Below are positions 31,101 through 44,059 of a stretch of DNA of 47,434 nucleotides, one piece after another. The notes beneath the pieces are model-generated. The model searched no databases. It was not told the DNA's origin and saw only the letters and a program-made list of their open reading frames with translations. The stretch's first letter is position 1. Every line of letters starts with the position of its first letter. The DNA comes from Byssothecium circinans (Eukaryota; Ascomycota; Dothideomycetes; Pleosporales; Massarinaceae): contig ML976981.1 in the NCBI GenBank assembly GCA_010015675.1, forward strand, positions 817,344-864,777, in the 5' to 3' direction. Both the position numbers and the translations under genes were made by a program.

Positions 31101-31599
31101 TTTTCTATACATTAAAAATTATAATATTTATTTCCTATTTTCCTTAATAGACGTATTTCTTCTATTATTATAAACGTCTTAAGCTACTATAAAAGCATCT
31201 AAGCTACCCTAAGTAGTTTCGCCCATCCCATCTAAATGTAATAGTGTGAGAGAGGGATAGATAGCTAACTCTATATATATTATACGTGATCTCTCCGCCT
31301 TACTAGTTGCTTTCCTGCAAGTTTAGTCTAATTAAGTGCATATCCTACTACTTGCCTTATTTCTGCCTTACCCTCTCTATGCACCTTATTACAGAAATTG
31401 GTTACTTCTAAGAGCGAGATAAGTAAGGCTGATCCTCTATAGACTAAGGTATATATTCTAATTAAGATGCACCCTTAGGTCTAATAACCCTAAAGGTTGC
31501 CCTTATTCTCTAAATCCAGGAATATAGAACCTATTTATCTATTAAAGCCTTAACTTAGAAGATTTCTATCCTCCCTAATTAAGCTACTAAAATAACACT
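28151..31599. other. RIP-degraded stretch, unassigned
   Basis: About 3.4 kb without any motif I can name. Less damaged patches occur (29040-29310, 30830-30980 with repeated gcatgcatg words). A ttgc(t/c)ttcctgca(a/c)gttta phrase near 31310 recurs near 32625, suggesting two related repeat copies. No RNA gene, no open frame and no terminal repeats are seen. Confidence 0.3.
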
Positions 31600-31995
31600 T
31601 AAAGTCTAAGAGCTTAAGTTATTAAAATTCCTATAGCTTCGCTGCGCTAAGGAAGTACTAGAATATTATAGATAACTTTAAAGAAGTGTAAAGCGTAGAG
31701 TTAGACTTCTTCTCATATCTTCTAAGGCTTACTAAAGATAACTATAAAGAGGTTATGCAAAATATCTATAGAGAAGCCTTTAATCTTCCTAAAGAATTTC
31801 TGCTCTACGTTTTTAAAAGATTTTACTTAAGAGATAGTAAAGGTGTGAAACTTAATAAAGTATAGTAGAATATTAAGCACTTTAGAGGCTACTTAATTCT
31901 AGCGCTTATAGGTATTAAGCTACTTAGCACTAGAAGCGATAGGACTAACTTCTAGATTCATTTATCTAGGCTACATAATAAAGGTTTATATCTTT
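31600..31995 (+). pseudogene. Unassigned coding relic
   Basis: The plus-strand frame is continuous except for RIP-type stops: LDFFSYLLRLTKDNYKEVMQ, NIYREAFNLPKEFLLYVFKRF and FRGYLILALIGIKLLSTRSD. The composition is that of a soluble helical protein. I do not recognise it. It precedes, at a distance, copy 2 of the direct repeat at 33420 and could be part of the same decayed gene or element. Confidence 0.3.
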
Positions 31996-33419
31996 GTAGT
32001 AGTTCTATAAACTCTCTAACTAAGGGATAGTACTCCTTAAATAATTTAAACAAGGTTAAAAGAGGTTTATACAAGATCTGAAAGGTTACACTAAGGTTTT
32101 AAGTAGATATATATTATCTATAGAGGCGCGAGGAGGTACACGATAAAGAGAGCATAAAGCTAAGTATTTAAGGAAAGATACGTTTAATGTTTAAGCTTCC
32201 TGCCGCATCAGTTTAACCTAACATTAATATATCGCTAGAGAAGGAGTACATTAGAGCTATTTACTTATATTTCCTTTAGCTTTATCTTTTAGTTGTTCCT
32301 TTTCTATATCTCGCATTAACCGCATTACTATGTATATACGGCTTTTAATTTACTTTGCAAATCTTATCAGCACCTATCCTTATGCATAAGATCTGCAATA
32401 CGTCCTATGCAGTAGTTGCTATAGGGTACATAGTAGCTTTAAATATAGTTAACAGGGGAATCTACTACGCTCTAATAGGTAATTTAGTAACTGCGATATC
32501 TACTTCCTAGCGCTATAGTGTACTTATCCTATACCACCCTCCTATAACTATATAATCCTTTCGTAATTAATAGTATTAGGGATCTCTATTACTAACTAAC
32601 TATCCTACTTCACTAGTTGCCTTCCTGCACGTTTAGCTTTATTAGCCCTACTTTTAGAATAATAGACTTATTACCTATAGCCTTTATAATTGCCTTGTTT
32701 GTTTTTCTGCTTAGTATTCTATATACACGCCTCCCTTAGGCAACAGAGTCATGATATTAGATATAGCAATGTTACTTTACCACCTCTTTTATAGCTTTTA
32801 TTATAGTTTTTGCTCTCTAGCACTGTCTCTAGATACGACTTGCGTATTTATTAGTTTTAGAGTTACCTTAGATCTACGGACTTAGCACTAAAGTTCGTAT
32901 TCTTACTTATTTAGAAGGAAGGGAAATTACTTTTACTAAGATGCATCCCTATTCACACTGTTTGCGTCTAGGTTATATAGAAAGAATAACGTCCCTTTAG
33001 TGTAAAGATAGTATAGTCTATATTCTACCTTTTAATAATGCACTATCTAGCTAATTATTCTAGGAATGCTTTTATAACTACTTTACTTGTAAGTATTAAG
33101 TCTAAGAATAGTACCATGCATAGTACTATAGATGCATTATTAGTACTTTTAAGGGAGAAAGTTTTTAGGAGCCTAAGCGTAACTAAGATAAGCTTAGTAG
33201 TAAACTAACTTAGGAAATAAGGTAAGATAAGAGACTATAAGAATAACTAACAAAAAAAGACTAGAAGAGTAGAAGAATAATTAGCTACCTTTAAAAAATA
33301 CTAATCCTTTTATAATATCAAAGAAAGCATTGCTAAGAATATGTTGAGTAGCACTGCTAAGAATATGTTGAGTAGCACTAATATCCTAGGCTAGAGCACA
33401 CAATCGTAGAGCGATAAAT
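31996..33419. other. RIP-degraded stretch with a 24-bp tandem duplication
   Basis: No gene is recognised. It contains the perfect duplication at 33331-33378 and the phrase shared with 31310 (see the 28151-31599 entry). Confidence 0.25.
33331..33378. repeat. Perfect 24-bp tandem duplication
   Basis: The unit starting tgctaagaatatgttgagta occurs twice in succession without a mismatch (33331-33354 and 33355-33378). Identity in a tract otherwise full of transitions suggests that the duplication is younger than the RIP, or an assembly artefact. Confidence 0.85.
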
Positions 33420-33742
33420 CCAAGGAGATGTTAAAGAGTATTATAGCGCCCCCTACAGAAAATTTAGCTTAACTACTTACGGACCTTAATAACTACAAGT
33501 TAGATAGGGATAATGCTATAGACTCCGCTAGGAACTATAGCGGGAAGGTAGTGTATTCCAAGAGTATCTTAGAATACCTTAAAAGGTTAGAGGAAAAAAT
33601 CAAGAAGTCTAAGTAGCTTGCATATAAGGATTATCTGCGTCAACTTTTCAAGCGCCGCTATAAGCTAGAAACTTAACGCTAAGAAGGTATCTAGTAGTAA
33701 TAGGGAAACTAGTAAAGAGACTAATTAGGTTATTAATCTAGA
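33420..33742 (+). repeat. Dispersed direct repeat, copy 2
   Basis: Same family as 25931-26300. Readable protein: EMLK, LTDLNNYKLDRDNAID, SARNYSGKVVYSKSIL, YLKRLEEKIKKSK and QLFKRRYKLE. It is shorter than copy 1 by an internal deletion of about 50 bp. The function of the parent gene is unknown. Confidence 0.55.
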
Positions 33743-36700
33743 ATTATAGCTATTATAAGTCGTTAATTATCTTAAGGCTAGAACTAAGCAGGGCTAGAAG
33801 TAGAGCTAAGAGATATTAAAGCATTCTAAGCAACTCTCCTATATTTACTTACTACTATAGACTTATACTAACTGCTATATCTTTAACCCTCTATACCCTC
33901 TCTTCTTTTTCCCTTATAATCACCGCCTTACTAGCCTGTCTTTAGCTGCATATTCTTTAACCTATAGCGTCCTATCGTAGGTTAACTATTACTATCTCCC
34001 CCTACTATCTCTAGTGTAGCCGTAATACTTTAGAAGAAATACACTTGCTAAGCACTAGCGTAAGCATTACGCTAATATAAGGAGTAATAAATAGATTAGC
34101 GGAATTTAGGAGCTATTATGTATATTTCTAATATATTCCTAATCTATTTCTACTGTAGCATTAGGTGGTATATCTTAATATTATCCTATAAGCCTATATC
34201 ATCTAAGGGCTTCCTAATGCTTATATAGTAGAGCGCCTCTAACTAATACTAACGTGCTAACTTTTCTTGTCAAATATCTAACTACTCTTTATACAACTTC
34301 TAGTAAAGCCGCAAACCCTCCCTTATATGCTACGCGTCGTTTCTCTCTATACATAGAAATTAATATATCTGTGTTTACTCCCTTATAGATTAAGCTCCTC
34401 TCTAAATTCGATGCTGCGTAAAGTGGTAGGGTGTAAAACGACGCGTCAAATATAAAGGAGAGTAATTAGGATGCGCGGATTAAGGGTTTATAGTTAGTAG
34501 CTTTGCGACACTTAACCTACGCTTAAAAGTAAAGAAGGGGATTATTACAAAGACTTAGAGGTATACGCTTAAGCTTCTTAAGAGTATTAGTAACTATAAT
34601 ATAGCACTTTAAACTACTTCCTTTTAGTCTACATGTAGAATTTAGGAATAGTGCTAATAGGAACCTAATCTTTAACATGTTAAATAAGAGCCTCTAGCAA
34701 TGTTATAGGAGGTTATAGCTAGCAAGATCTACTACCTAATACTAAATATTAAATCCTGCGCGAAGGATCTTAAAGAACACTGTAAGTAACTTTCTAAAGT
34801 AGAGATAAGATAGATAGTTTACTTATATATTTAAGAATAGATGAAAAGTAAGTCTATGTATTTACAGGAGGATTCTAGGTGCTTGCTTAGCTATTTTGTA
34901 GGGTCTTAAAGTTCATCTAGTTATCCTTTCCTAGGTGAGTACTAAAAAGTATTAGTTTATATCTAGTGGTCGCGAATTTTATAATAACTTACTAAGGAAA
35001 TATGTAAAGTTTGACCTTAAAGCAAAGGAGGGGAAGTTATAGGTATTTATTTCTAAAGTAGTAGCGCTAGGATAATTACGCTAGTATAACTCTATAACTT
35101 CTACGTTAACCTCTATACTATAGCTAACTAGTAGTCTAGTGTTGACTGCGCTATATAATACACTACTAGCATAGCAGAAGAAATTGCTAAAAGTGAGCTA
35201 CATTAGCTTCGCAGCAATAGCTAGCTAACGCTTTTAAGGATTATAGTTGAGTGATTCTACTAAAGTAGATTAACGCTTTTATAGATTTTTAATAATAGTG
35301 AAGTTATCGCTCTCATTAGATTCATTACTATTACTTATAGCCGCATGGGAAGTTTGCGTAATATCTAAAAGCTTTGCAAACTTATCCTATTCACGTTTAT
35401 ATAGCCTTTAGGCTTTACTACTATATAGCTTACTATTCCGCTCTTTAATAGAAATATAGACTTAGTAATAGTAGAGTAGACTATTTCTATATAGCCTTAA
35501 GATAGGCAATTCAAGCAGGAATAAATATAGGGGTGGTTTGAAGGCCTATTTATTCGTATATTAAATTAGTAAAGTAACAAGCTAGCTTCCCTACAACTAT
35601 ATCTGCAGCGACCTCTGCTATGCCCTAAATATGGTGCGAGCGCTTGTTATAGCAGTCAACCTCTATTATTAGGACTAAGTTATAGCGGTTAACCTCTATT
35701 ATTAGGACTAAGTCATTAAGCTTACCTACTAAAAGTAGCGATAAGCGAGTGCAGCATTGACGATAGTCTTGACTAGGCAGAAGTCTCTATATTATTAGGT
35801 CTATAGGCTAATTTCTAATTTATCTTTTAACTTAACGCTATCTCTAACTTTGACAAGACTATAATTAAGTGTAATCTTATGGAGTTTAATACGTTCTAGG
35901 AATAGCTCTTTAGGATAATTAGTTAAACTAAATACTAATGTTAATAGCATCTAAATTAATGTTGATGTATATAGCATTATCCTTGTTATCGTCACTAAGG
36001 TTACTGTCTAAAGCTATAAGATGATTAGCGGTGTTTACGGGCGTAACTAGAGATATAAACCTTCGTTATCATATTCCTCTTACAATCTGCAGGCGTAGGC
36101 CTTGTTCTTCGCTAGCTTAACTAACAAAGCTACTAAGCTAGGCATCTTTACTGCTGAGTAGAATATTAGAATGAGTTATTAGAGAATAAGTAGTAAAGTA
36201 TCAAAGAAAAGAGGTTAAGGTTAAGGATAAATTATCGTATAATAAGTAGTAGTATCAAAGGAGTAAGGATAAGAGTAAAGAAGGTTATAATAGAGGTAAA
36301 AGTAATTACCTACCTATCTCCTACCTTTACCTTAAGCGCGCTAAGATTAAATGTTATATAATTTAGATAGAAGTTAACAGGTCATCTACTCTAATACTAG
36401 ACTCTAATTAGTAGTAAATAATACTCGTAGGTATAATAGCAAACATATAGGAGAGGTTAGAGGGAAGGGAGTTAGAGATAAAATAAGAATAAAGAAAAAT
36501 AATAAGGTAAGAGTAAGGTAATAACCTAAAGCTACTACACTTTAGCAAACTAAATAAGAGAAAAGTGTTAAGCATTTAAAGTGCAAGAGATAATAGAGAT
36601 ATAATTAAAGAAAGGAAGACTTTAGTATAAGTTAGAAAGTTATTATAGGGCAGTATAATAGGCGCTAAAAGGGATCATAGAAGAGTAGAGTAGTCAAACT

Positions 36701-37147
36701 TAAGGCTATCTAGCTATAGCAAAGAAAGTAATACTAGTACGTTAGCCTAGTTTCTAGGCAGCTACTACTACTACTACCTTAGTAGCATTTATGTATTATT
36801 GCAGGATAGGAGCCTAACTTTAGCAGTTATGATATTAGTTTCTATTTATTAGATCTCTTTTAGCCGCGATAGGCTAACTATAGGCGGTTAACCTCTAGAT
36901 ACCTAGACTAGGAGCTATTATATAGCAGAGAGTTTAGAGAGTGGAAGGGTTTAAGTAGGTTAAAGGCTAGAATAGGTGTCATCTTAGTTAGAATAGTAGT
37001 AAGTAAAGTAGTATCTAGATTAAAAGTTAAAAGAGATTAGTAATAGAGAGTAATTGCTATAGCTTAGTTAACATAGTAGAAGTAGAGAGATAACGATAAT
37101 AGTAGTAAGTACCTTAGCCATAGTAAGATAGTAATAGGATAGATAAA
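33743..37147. other. RIP-degraded stretch, unassigned, with a 33-bp tandem duplication
   Basis: I could not place any family. It includes the duplication at 35647-35712 and an A/G-rich stretch at about 36160-36700 of the form aagg(a/t)taag, low in complexity. No intact frames or RNA genes are seen. Confidence 0.3.
35647..35712. repeat. 33-bp tandem duplication differing by two transitions
   Basis: The unit ttatagc(a/g)gt(c/t)aacctctatt... occurs at 35647-35679 and 35680-35712. The only differences are one A/G and one C/T, the type RIP would produce after duplication. Confidence 0.8.
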
Positions 37148-37265
37148 GTGTATTATATAGCGTATTACTAGCTATATTACGCAGCGCATTATAGAACGTA
37201 TTATAAGCTATATCACTAGAGTATATTACTAAACGTATTACTAAATATATTACTAGCTGTATCAC
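37148..37265. repeat. Degenerate minisatellite of about 12-bp units
   Basis: About ten imperfect units built on (c/g)(g/t)attac, tagctatattac and aacgtattata. The minus strand is open here (37068-37265) and would give a repetitive (N/D)TLYN-like peptide, which I treat as a by-product of the repeat and not a gene. Confidence 0.55.
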
Positions 37266-37970
37266 CTACCCTACTACCTACCTTAGTATCTTTTCCTTGC
37301 TAATAATATCTGCCCTCCTACCGCACTATTATAAGCTCTTATAGAAGTCTTCTGCGGGTGCCAGAAGAGCGACAGACACCTAGCTGTCGCAGGGAAGTAG
37401 TGTTAGCTCTGCATCAACAAATAGATTAGGTATATTAAAAAGAACGCTGGTAACTACACTTAATGCTAAGCACACCCACGATAACCTAGGAAGTTAAGAT
37501 ATAGATACTGCGCCTCTAAAGGGAATCCCATAACTAGCGTCTACTATAGTTGTAGCTTAACGCTACTATTAGTTCTAGAACGTCGCCTAGACGCATAGCT
37601 TAATGAAGAGATACTTACTATTAACTCTAATTATAGCCTAGTAATACTACTAGAACTAGCGCGTTATCTATATATATAATATAAAGAGGAGGTAATAACG
37701 CTACTAGGAGAACTATAAGGACTATACATGTCGCTACAGCCTCTTACTATCTTAGTAGAGGTATTCTAGAGCTTATCTATTAGGTCTACTAAAGAGAGTC
37801 TCTACTAGGCTAAGTTTAAATCTATCTCTAGCAAGGCCCTCCTAATGGATCTAGATAGCTAGCCTAGGATACTACACGCAATAGAAACCTAGCTATATAT
37901 AGCACTAAGTAATAGGTATTTAATACTATCTATGTATAGTACTATACTACTCTTTAAAAGTATCTAGTAC
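37266..37970. other. RIP-degraded region upstream of the JmjC-like relic
   Basis: A patch at 37310-37420 is less damaged (cgggtgccagaagagcgacag). The region 37560-37970 probably contains the N-terminal part of the JmjC-like protein, but no motif is identifiable before 37971. Confidence 0.3.
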
Positions 37971-38960
37971 CCTAAAGACTCCTTCATAGCCTTCTTTAAT
38001 ATAATAGAAGGCACCTTACTAGATATAGTAATAAAGTACTAGAACTATGCTAAAGGCGCCCTTACGTTAATGACTACGATCTTAGCCTTTCTTAATAATA
38101 TACGTGCACGAGTAGAAGAGGATAGCTGGCTAGGCCTCTACAACCTAAAGAATTACCTAGGTTAGGTAGGCTAAGTAAGTTTAGTGCTAGAATCTTGCTC
38201 CTTACGTCTAATACGCTGCTAGTTATTAGACTCACTGCGCGGTAAAGTATAGCATAAGGTTAGTAAGCTATACTACTATTAGGCATCTAGATACGTTAAT
38301 CTAGAGGGATATCTATCATTCTTTACCTATAAGGAGTAAGGGTTAGTCTTGCTATAGCACCTAGATACTCTAAATAGCATATAGGTAACCTACCTTATAG
38401 GCCTTAAGATGTAGTTTATTTATATTAGACTATAGACTAAGGATGTCTAGGTAGACTACGCCTACCTTAGGCTCACGTAGAGGCTAGCACCTAAGAACGT
38501 TAGAATAATACTTCTCTAGCTAGGGGATATGCTTATTATGCGTCCTAGGTATATAGTAGTATACTTAGTTGTTACCCTTGCTAACTCCACTATAGCTAGT
38601 AGGATAATATAGTTAGAGACCTATATCCCTTAAATTATAGATAATATTATATATATTACGTGTTACGCTGCTACTATTACTAATGAATACCTTCCTAGGT
38701 AGCTTCCTAAGTTTATTAACTAACTACTGCTCTCCTTTAATAACCTAGGTATAGATCTAAAGCTTATGGTTAGTTACTAGGACGCTATATAGTAACTAAA
38801 GGAGACTATCCTCTTACTCTTTGCCTGCTACTGCCCCTTATAGTGTAGCTAGGACTGCTCATGTAGGCGCGTCTAGGGGAAGGTAAGACATCCTAGCTAT
38901 ATAGTCTAGTATTGCGACATTATATACTAGTCTAAAGATCAGCCCTACATAGATATAAGT
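37971..38960 (+). pseudogene. JmjC/cupin-like protein relic
   Basis: One plus-strand frame runs about 990 bp with stops only where Q, W or R codons fit: DSFIAFFNIIEGTLLDI, DSWLGLYNLKNYLG, then HLDTLNS (H-x-D at 38358-38366), GLKM-F, a spacer, LGDMLIMRPRYIVVYLVVTLANST, and a cysteine cluster CYCPLQCSQDCSCRR. H-x-D followed after ~60 residues by 'GD.L.M.P.T.H.V.T..ST' is the arrangement of JmjC-type metal-binding cupins, with the second His changed to Tyr (CAC to TAC/TAT) by RIP. JmjC proteins are Fe(II)/2-oxoglutarate hydroxylases or histone demethylases. The Cys cluster might be a zinc site. The motif reading is mine and unaligned; another cupin family is possible. Confidence 0.5.
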
Positions 38961-40539
38961 AGTGCTATACAGGTAGACCTTTATAGTAGGGAGGTAGGTT
39001 ATAGATACTAGAAAGGTAGTTATAAGAATAGGATATATAGCTACGTAAAAGGTGGTAGATGATATAGTATAGCTTATTACCTAGGCTACTTATATTTACT
39101 AGGAGGGTAGCGCCTACGTCTACTAAGATGGGCTAGGGACGCATACTAATAGAGGTGAAAGGGTAGGATAGAGAATAGAAACTTAGTATATTACTACTAG
39201 ACGCTTATAAAGGCCTATATATGCACCTTATCTTACTACTAGTAAAGTACCCTAGATAATCCTTAGCTACTATTACACCTTCCCTTTCTAGCTAGCAGCA
39301 AATACGTAATAGGAGAGGAACTTAAGTAGAGGTAGTTAGGGTTTAGTATTTCTATTTACTAGTATCTAACTAAACGTTAGACGCTACTTATACTACCTAA
39401 GTCCCCTTCTTGCTATCTATCTTCTTATAACGCTAACCTTACCCTATTATTAAATACTAGTATAGTATATTATTACCTTTAGCCACGTAGGTAGGTAATA
39501 CTTTCTTTCCTTTACACCTAATGTACTACTATGGGTTAGTCGCACTACGGCTATAGTAATATAGCTACCTTGCCTTCGCCCTAGACACCGCGTGTTATAG
39601 GGGAAGATATGCCTTACTACTTTCAACTGCACTAGCAAGGGAAGAAGAAAAGAAGAAAAAAAAAAAGGACCTATATGTACGCGTTATCTAGCTAGATATT
39701 ATATAGCTAGTAGGTCTTAAACTAGTCTATCTTCCTTTTACGCTTACTATAAGCTAATATTATAACTCCTACGTAGAGGAGAGGGAAGACTTACCTAGCT
39801 AAAGGGCCTCACTCTACTATCTAGTACTATAAGTAGCCTTATACCTAAAGGGAGAGGCGCTACTAGTAGAGGTACTTAAAGAGGGTATACTAGTTATAGA
39901 AAAGTAGTATGTCACCCTAGTCACTAGGCCTTTTCAAGCTTTAAGTAAGGGTAATACAGTCTATTAGCACGCAGACTACTGATAGAAGCTAGGGCTGCGC
40001 GCAATGAAGGCTGTAACTAGGGTAGGTGTAGTTAGTATTATTATTATAAAACTATACTATATTATCTAGGCTACTAGGCTCTTCAAGCTCTAGGTAAGGA
40101 GCAGTAACATAGGTAGAAACATAGACAGAAACATAGATAGAAGTATAGATAAACATAGATAAACACACTAGTAGATGTCGTTGTCATAATTATTACACGA
40201 GGGAGGGAGGCTTAAATCCTCGTTGCTATTATAGTAGCGGTAGTGCGGCTAGTAAAGGTAAAAGCTTTATATAATAAAGGCAGAGGTTATTATTATAATA
40301 TTTACGTAAGAAAAGAGGCCGCGCATAATAAGGGTAGAGGCTAGAGACGTTATAGGATAATAATATTATAGTAGGTTAGTAGTATTATTATATAGGGAAG
40401 ATAAAGATATTGCTAAGACTACATAAGCCTCTATGCGGCCTATGCTTATTTAATATTTTATACTCTTACCCTTACTCCCTCCTGTACCTACATATACTAT
40501 TAGATATATAAGCCCGCCTCTATGTATATCTAGGCGTCA
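38961..40539. other. RIP-degraded spacer with short tandem repeats
   Basis: No gene is recognised. A poly-A/G run lies at about 39640-39667, and a period-12-like repeat (acatag(a/g)(t/c)agaa) at 40104-40168. The 62-codon minus-strand frame at 39450-39638 has no recognisable features. Confidence 0.3.
40104..40168. repeat. Short tandem repeat, units of 10-12 bp
   Basis: Five or six imperfect copies of aacatagataga, with single-base and 2-bp changes towards the right end. Probably a simple microsatellite derivative. Confidence 0.7.
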
Positions 40540-41605
40540 GGCCTGCACCATTTAATTTATTCAGGAATAGTTAGCGATACTGGTTCTGGAGATATTTACG
40601 TTTAAGCCTAGCTATAATAATAAGTATATTCTAGTAGATATAGCTATAGATTCTTTTAGTAGATAGCATGTACGCAAAGGTAAAACCTCTCCCTATTTTA
40701 AGGCACAATTCTATGCTATAATAGCTAGAATACAGGTACGTAGCAGATAATTAATATATAATATTAAGCTTATTAGAACTAGGTTGAAATAGCATTAGTA
40801 CGTTTTCTAAGTATTAGAAGTGTTATCTAACTCTCTAATAGAACCTACTCTGTTAGCCCTATACCTAGAATAGGAGGCCTATTTAACTTAGCAGCAGATT
40901 TTTTCAAGGCCTAGGCGAAAGGAATGAAATTTCCTTACAATAAAAATATAATTCAAGAACACCTGTTAAGCATGTTAACGAGATCCTAAAGTCTATTACA
41001 GACTTCCTGTTAAAACTTTTAAACTTTACGCAGTATTATTGCTTTTAGGAAGGCCCTTTCCTAATCATTCATACTAACCTGTATAAAAGCAATATTCTTG
41101 TAGATTCTAAGTACCGTGTTTAGAGTATAATTAACTAGGAAAATGCAATTATTGCTCCTTAGGAGATAGTTGAATTTATCAAAGATTTGTCTATTATACC
41201 GCCCGTGATAGACGGACCGCTTTATTATAAAGAGTTAGACTAAGAAAAGTTCGCTAAATAGATAAGGTATATTAAAGTAGTTAAGAAGATAGAGAAGGTA
41301 TTACACTATAATAGTAAACTTTTTATAGCATTTAGAGATTAGAATACTTAGAACCTAGCTTTAGTAATCTAGTTATATTTTAATAGCAGGATTAGTTTCT
41401 ACTTAAGTGTATTTAAACTATTTAAGTAGATCTACTAATTTTCGACTAGTGCCTAATAGCGTAATACACCTAAGGCCCCTTTATATAACTACGTCTTAGC
41501 GCATTTTAAAAAGTATGCTAATTATAAGTAATAGCTAGTCTAAAGAGCTTACTATTATAATTAAAGGCCTAGATTTAGGTACCTACTTATTTATTACAGC
41601 CCCTA
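40540..41605 (+). pseudogene. APH-family kinase-like gene relic, copy 2
   Basis: Inverted duplicate of 14106-15205. The plus-strand frame reads GPFPIIHTNLYKSNILVDS (His codon 41070-41072; the N two codons on replaces the catalytic D of HxD), YRV-SIIN-ENAIIAP-EIVEF (dashes are stops at Q/W; 41133-41138 would be the metal-binding D-W), then DLSIIPPVIDGPLYYKE. HGDL..NILVD...I.DWE is the APH/choline-kinase catalytic core, phosphorylating a small-molecule hydroxyl or other acceptor with ATP. The upstream half (40560-41030) contains FRNSQRYWFWRYLRLS-like protein and is less certain. D-to-N and W-to-stop changes are all RIP type. Confidence 0.72.
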
Positions 41606-44059
41606 GGCTTTGCTGGTCGAAGGAGTCGCGTACTTAGAAGAGTAATATTATTAAGCATAACTACCTTAAAAGCAAGGCAGCTATGTTAAATTTAATATTA
41701 ATTATATTCTAACTACTAAAGCGTGGATTAATAGTCTTATTACCCCTATAGATTACTTTTAAGCTAATAAGGATGCAACTAGGAACTTTAATAAGTCCTA
41801 GAGTAATTCTAAGGCTAAAAGAACGCTAGGCGAAGTTAGTATATTATATTTAAATATAAGAGTAAAGACGTACTAAAAGCGTATTAAAGTTTTTATTAAG
41901 ACTAATAGTCTATATACTAAAGCCTAGACTACTATAATAATATTAACTTAAGGTTAAACTATCCTATTACTCTCTACTTCTCCCTGCCCTTAATATATCC
42001 TATCTTAGTCGCTGCCTAGATCTGCGAACTTGAACCTCCCTTTCCCTTACGTACTTATAACCTCCTTCATCTACACTAGAACAAAATCAACCCCCTTCGC
42101 GCTAAAAAAAGATGTAGCTAGAGCAGGTTAGCTATTCCCCCCTACTAATAGTAGTAACATAATATACTACTCTATATTTATTATAATAATATTATTTATA
42201 AATATGCTTATAAATCTTAACTTGCTCTATGCTAGTGCTAACTTTAGTGAATTCTTAGAAGGTGGGTGCGCATTACAAACATTGTTTTTGCATTATTGTA
42301 TATTTTTAAATAGAAAATTATAAAGATAACCTTAGAGAGTACTAGAAGCTCTATTCCTATTATCTAAAATTACTGCTACTTTCTTAGGGGTAGCTAGCAC
42401 TTAGATGACTACAACCTCTTCTACTTACTATAGTCTGCCCTACTAAAAGGAGCATCTAATCCTTAAGCAGCTACTAGCCTTTTTATAGAGAAGGGCGATC
42501 TACTAATATTACAAGCTTTTGTATTACCTTATTTTAATAATATTGTAAACCTGTCTAACGTTTCTATATGGACTTGCATCTAGAAGTTTTAGTCTTTCCT
42601 AAAATAAAAAGGATTATTAATTAACTTAAGTATTAGCTAATTGTTTACCTAAAATCTAATAGAGCCTATTAATAATTTGCTAAATAGGGCTACAAATGCT
42701 AGATCACTAGACCGTATTAAGCATAGAATATACCCTATAATTATGTACTTCCTATTATACCTCTCTGGGGCCAAGTCTAATTTAAAGTAGAATAAGGATG
42801 CGATTAAACAGTATACTACTTTATTGATACTTACGGATAATCGTTAATCTATTTCTACTTTTAATATTAGCTTAGGTATACTTCTCGCATTATTTAGGCT
42901 TAGTTTAGTAGTTTTAAAGTTAATACTAAGATAGTAAATCCTAGGGAGAATTTACGCAGTGAGTCTAATAGATCTATAGGCTTATTTTACTGTCTTATCG
43001 CGCATTTTCTCTAGAATTAGATTGTAGATTCGTGCGAACATCCTATTCTTCTAAATATTATGGCAGTCTTTTATAGAAACTTTGTAATTCTTTTATCCTA
43101 GTTTACTAGTACCTAAGGATATAACAAAGTTAGGCTCTTTAAGGAGAGGAAATATTGCTAATACCTCTAAGAGTGCCTAGAGTAGTAGATTATTTTTAAG
43201 AAGCCCTGCATCTTAGAATATGCTAACTTTATTAATATGTTTTAGTAGAAAGAAACTGCGGGGTATAGTTAGCTACTTAAAATAAAACAAGGAAGGTAAG
43301 ACGTACCTAGGCATAGTAGATGCAGAACGTGCACTAATAGTTAGTTATTAGCTAGGTAGTATATTTAGCTAATCTTATATTTCCTAGAGTAGAACGTTCC
43401 TAAAACTATCCTTTAGCTTTATAACAGCCTTCTCTAGAGGATTGTTAGGGAGATGTAGTAATTACCTATTTATAACTTACCTTAATTACTATCGCGTTCG
43501 CTAACCCTATTATAATTAGTGAAAAACTAATATAATAGATAGTTACTAACTATAGAGACTAGCAAGCTAATCTTTATTCCTATCAACGTCACATAGGAGC
43601 AGTCTAGAATACTCTTATTTATAACCTAGTCTTTTAGTATGGTGTCAACATTTCTAGATAGGTATAGGCTATTAGTAAAATATAATAGCGCAATTTTAAC
43701 TATGCGGGAAACTAGTAGGATATAAAAAGAAATTTATTATTTAAAGACTTATCCTACTATTTTTAAGAATATTTAGATTGACTCCTCTAGAGGTCGTCCT
43801 AGCATAAAGTAATTAATAGCGATAATCGCACTTTTATGTATTAATTCTACCTAAGGTTAGTGCTAGAAGACTTACCTATACTAACCCTAAAACTTACTAT
43901 AATACACCTTTAGAGTAGAATTAGACTAAGATAATCTTAAATTAGCTTTATTACTATTAAGGGTATAATACTACGCGTGCTTCCTTTATTAATGCACAAA
44001 ACTCCTACTCTAGCAGTTAGGGGAGTTATCTTTATAGTTATATCATTTAGCATCTCCTA
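41606..44059. other. RIP-degraded stretch with an unassigned plus-strand relic
   Basis: Between about 42545 and 42930 the plus strand reads as protein with RIP-type stops (NLSNVSIWTCI, LINLSIS, RATNARSLDRIKHRIYPIIMYFLLYLSGAKS), hydrophobic in part, family unknown. A less damaged patch at 42060-42145 and another at 42235-42300 carry nothing identifiable. Confidence 0.3.

Noticed and set aside
37068..37265. 65-codon minus-strand ORF
   Set aside because: It is generated by the degenerate minisatellite at 37148-37265.
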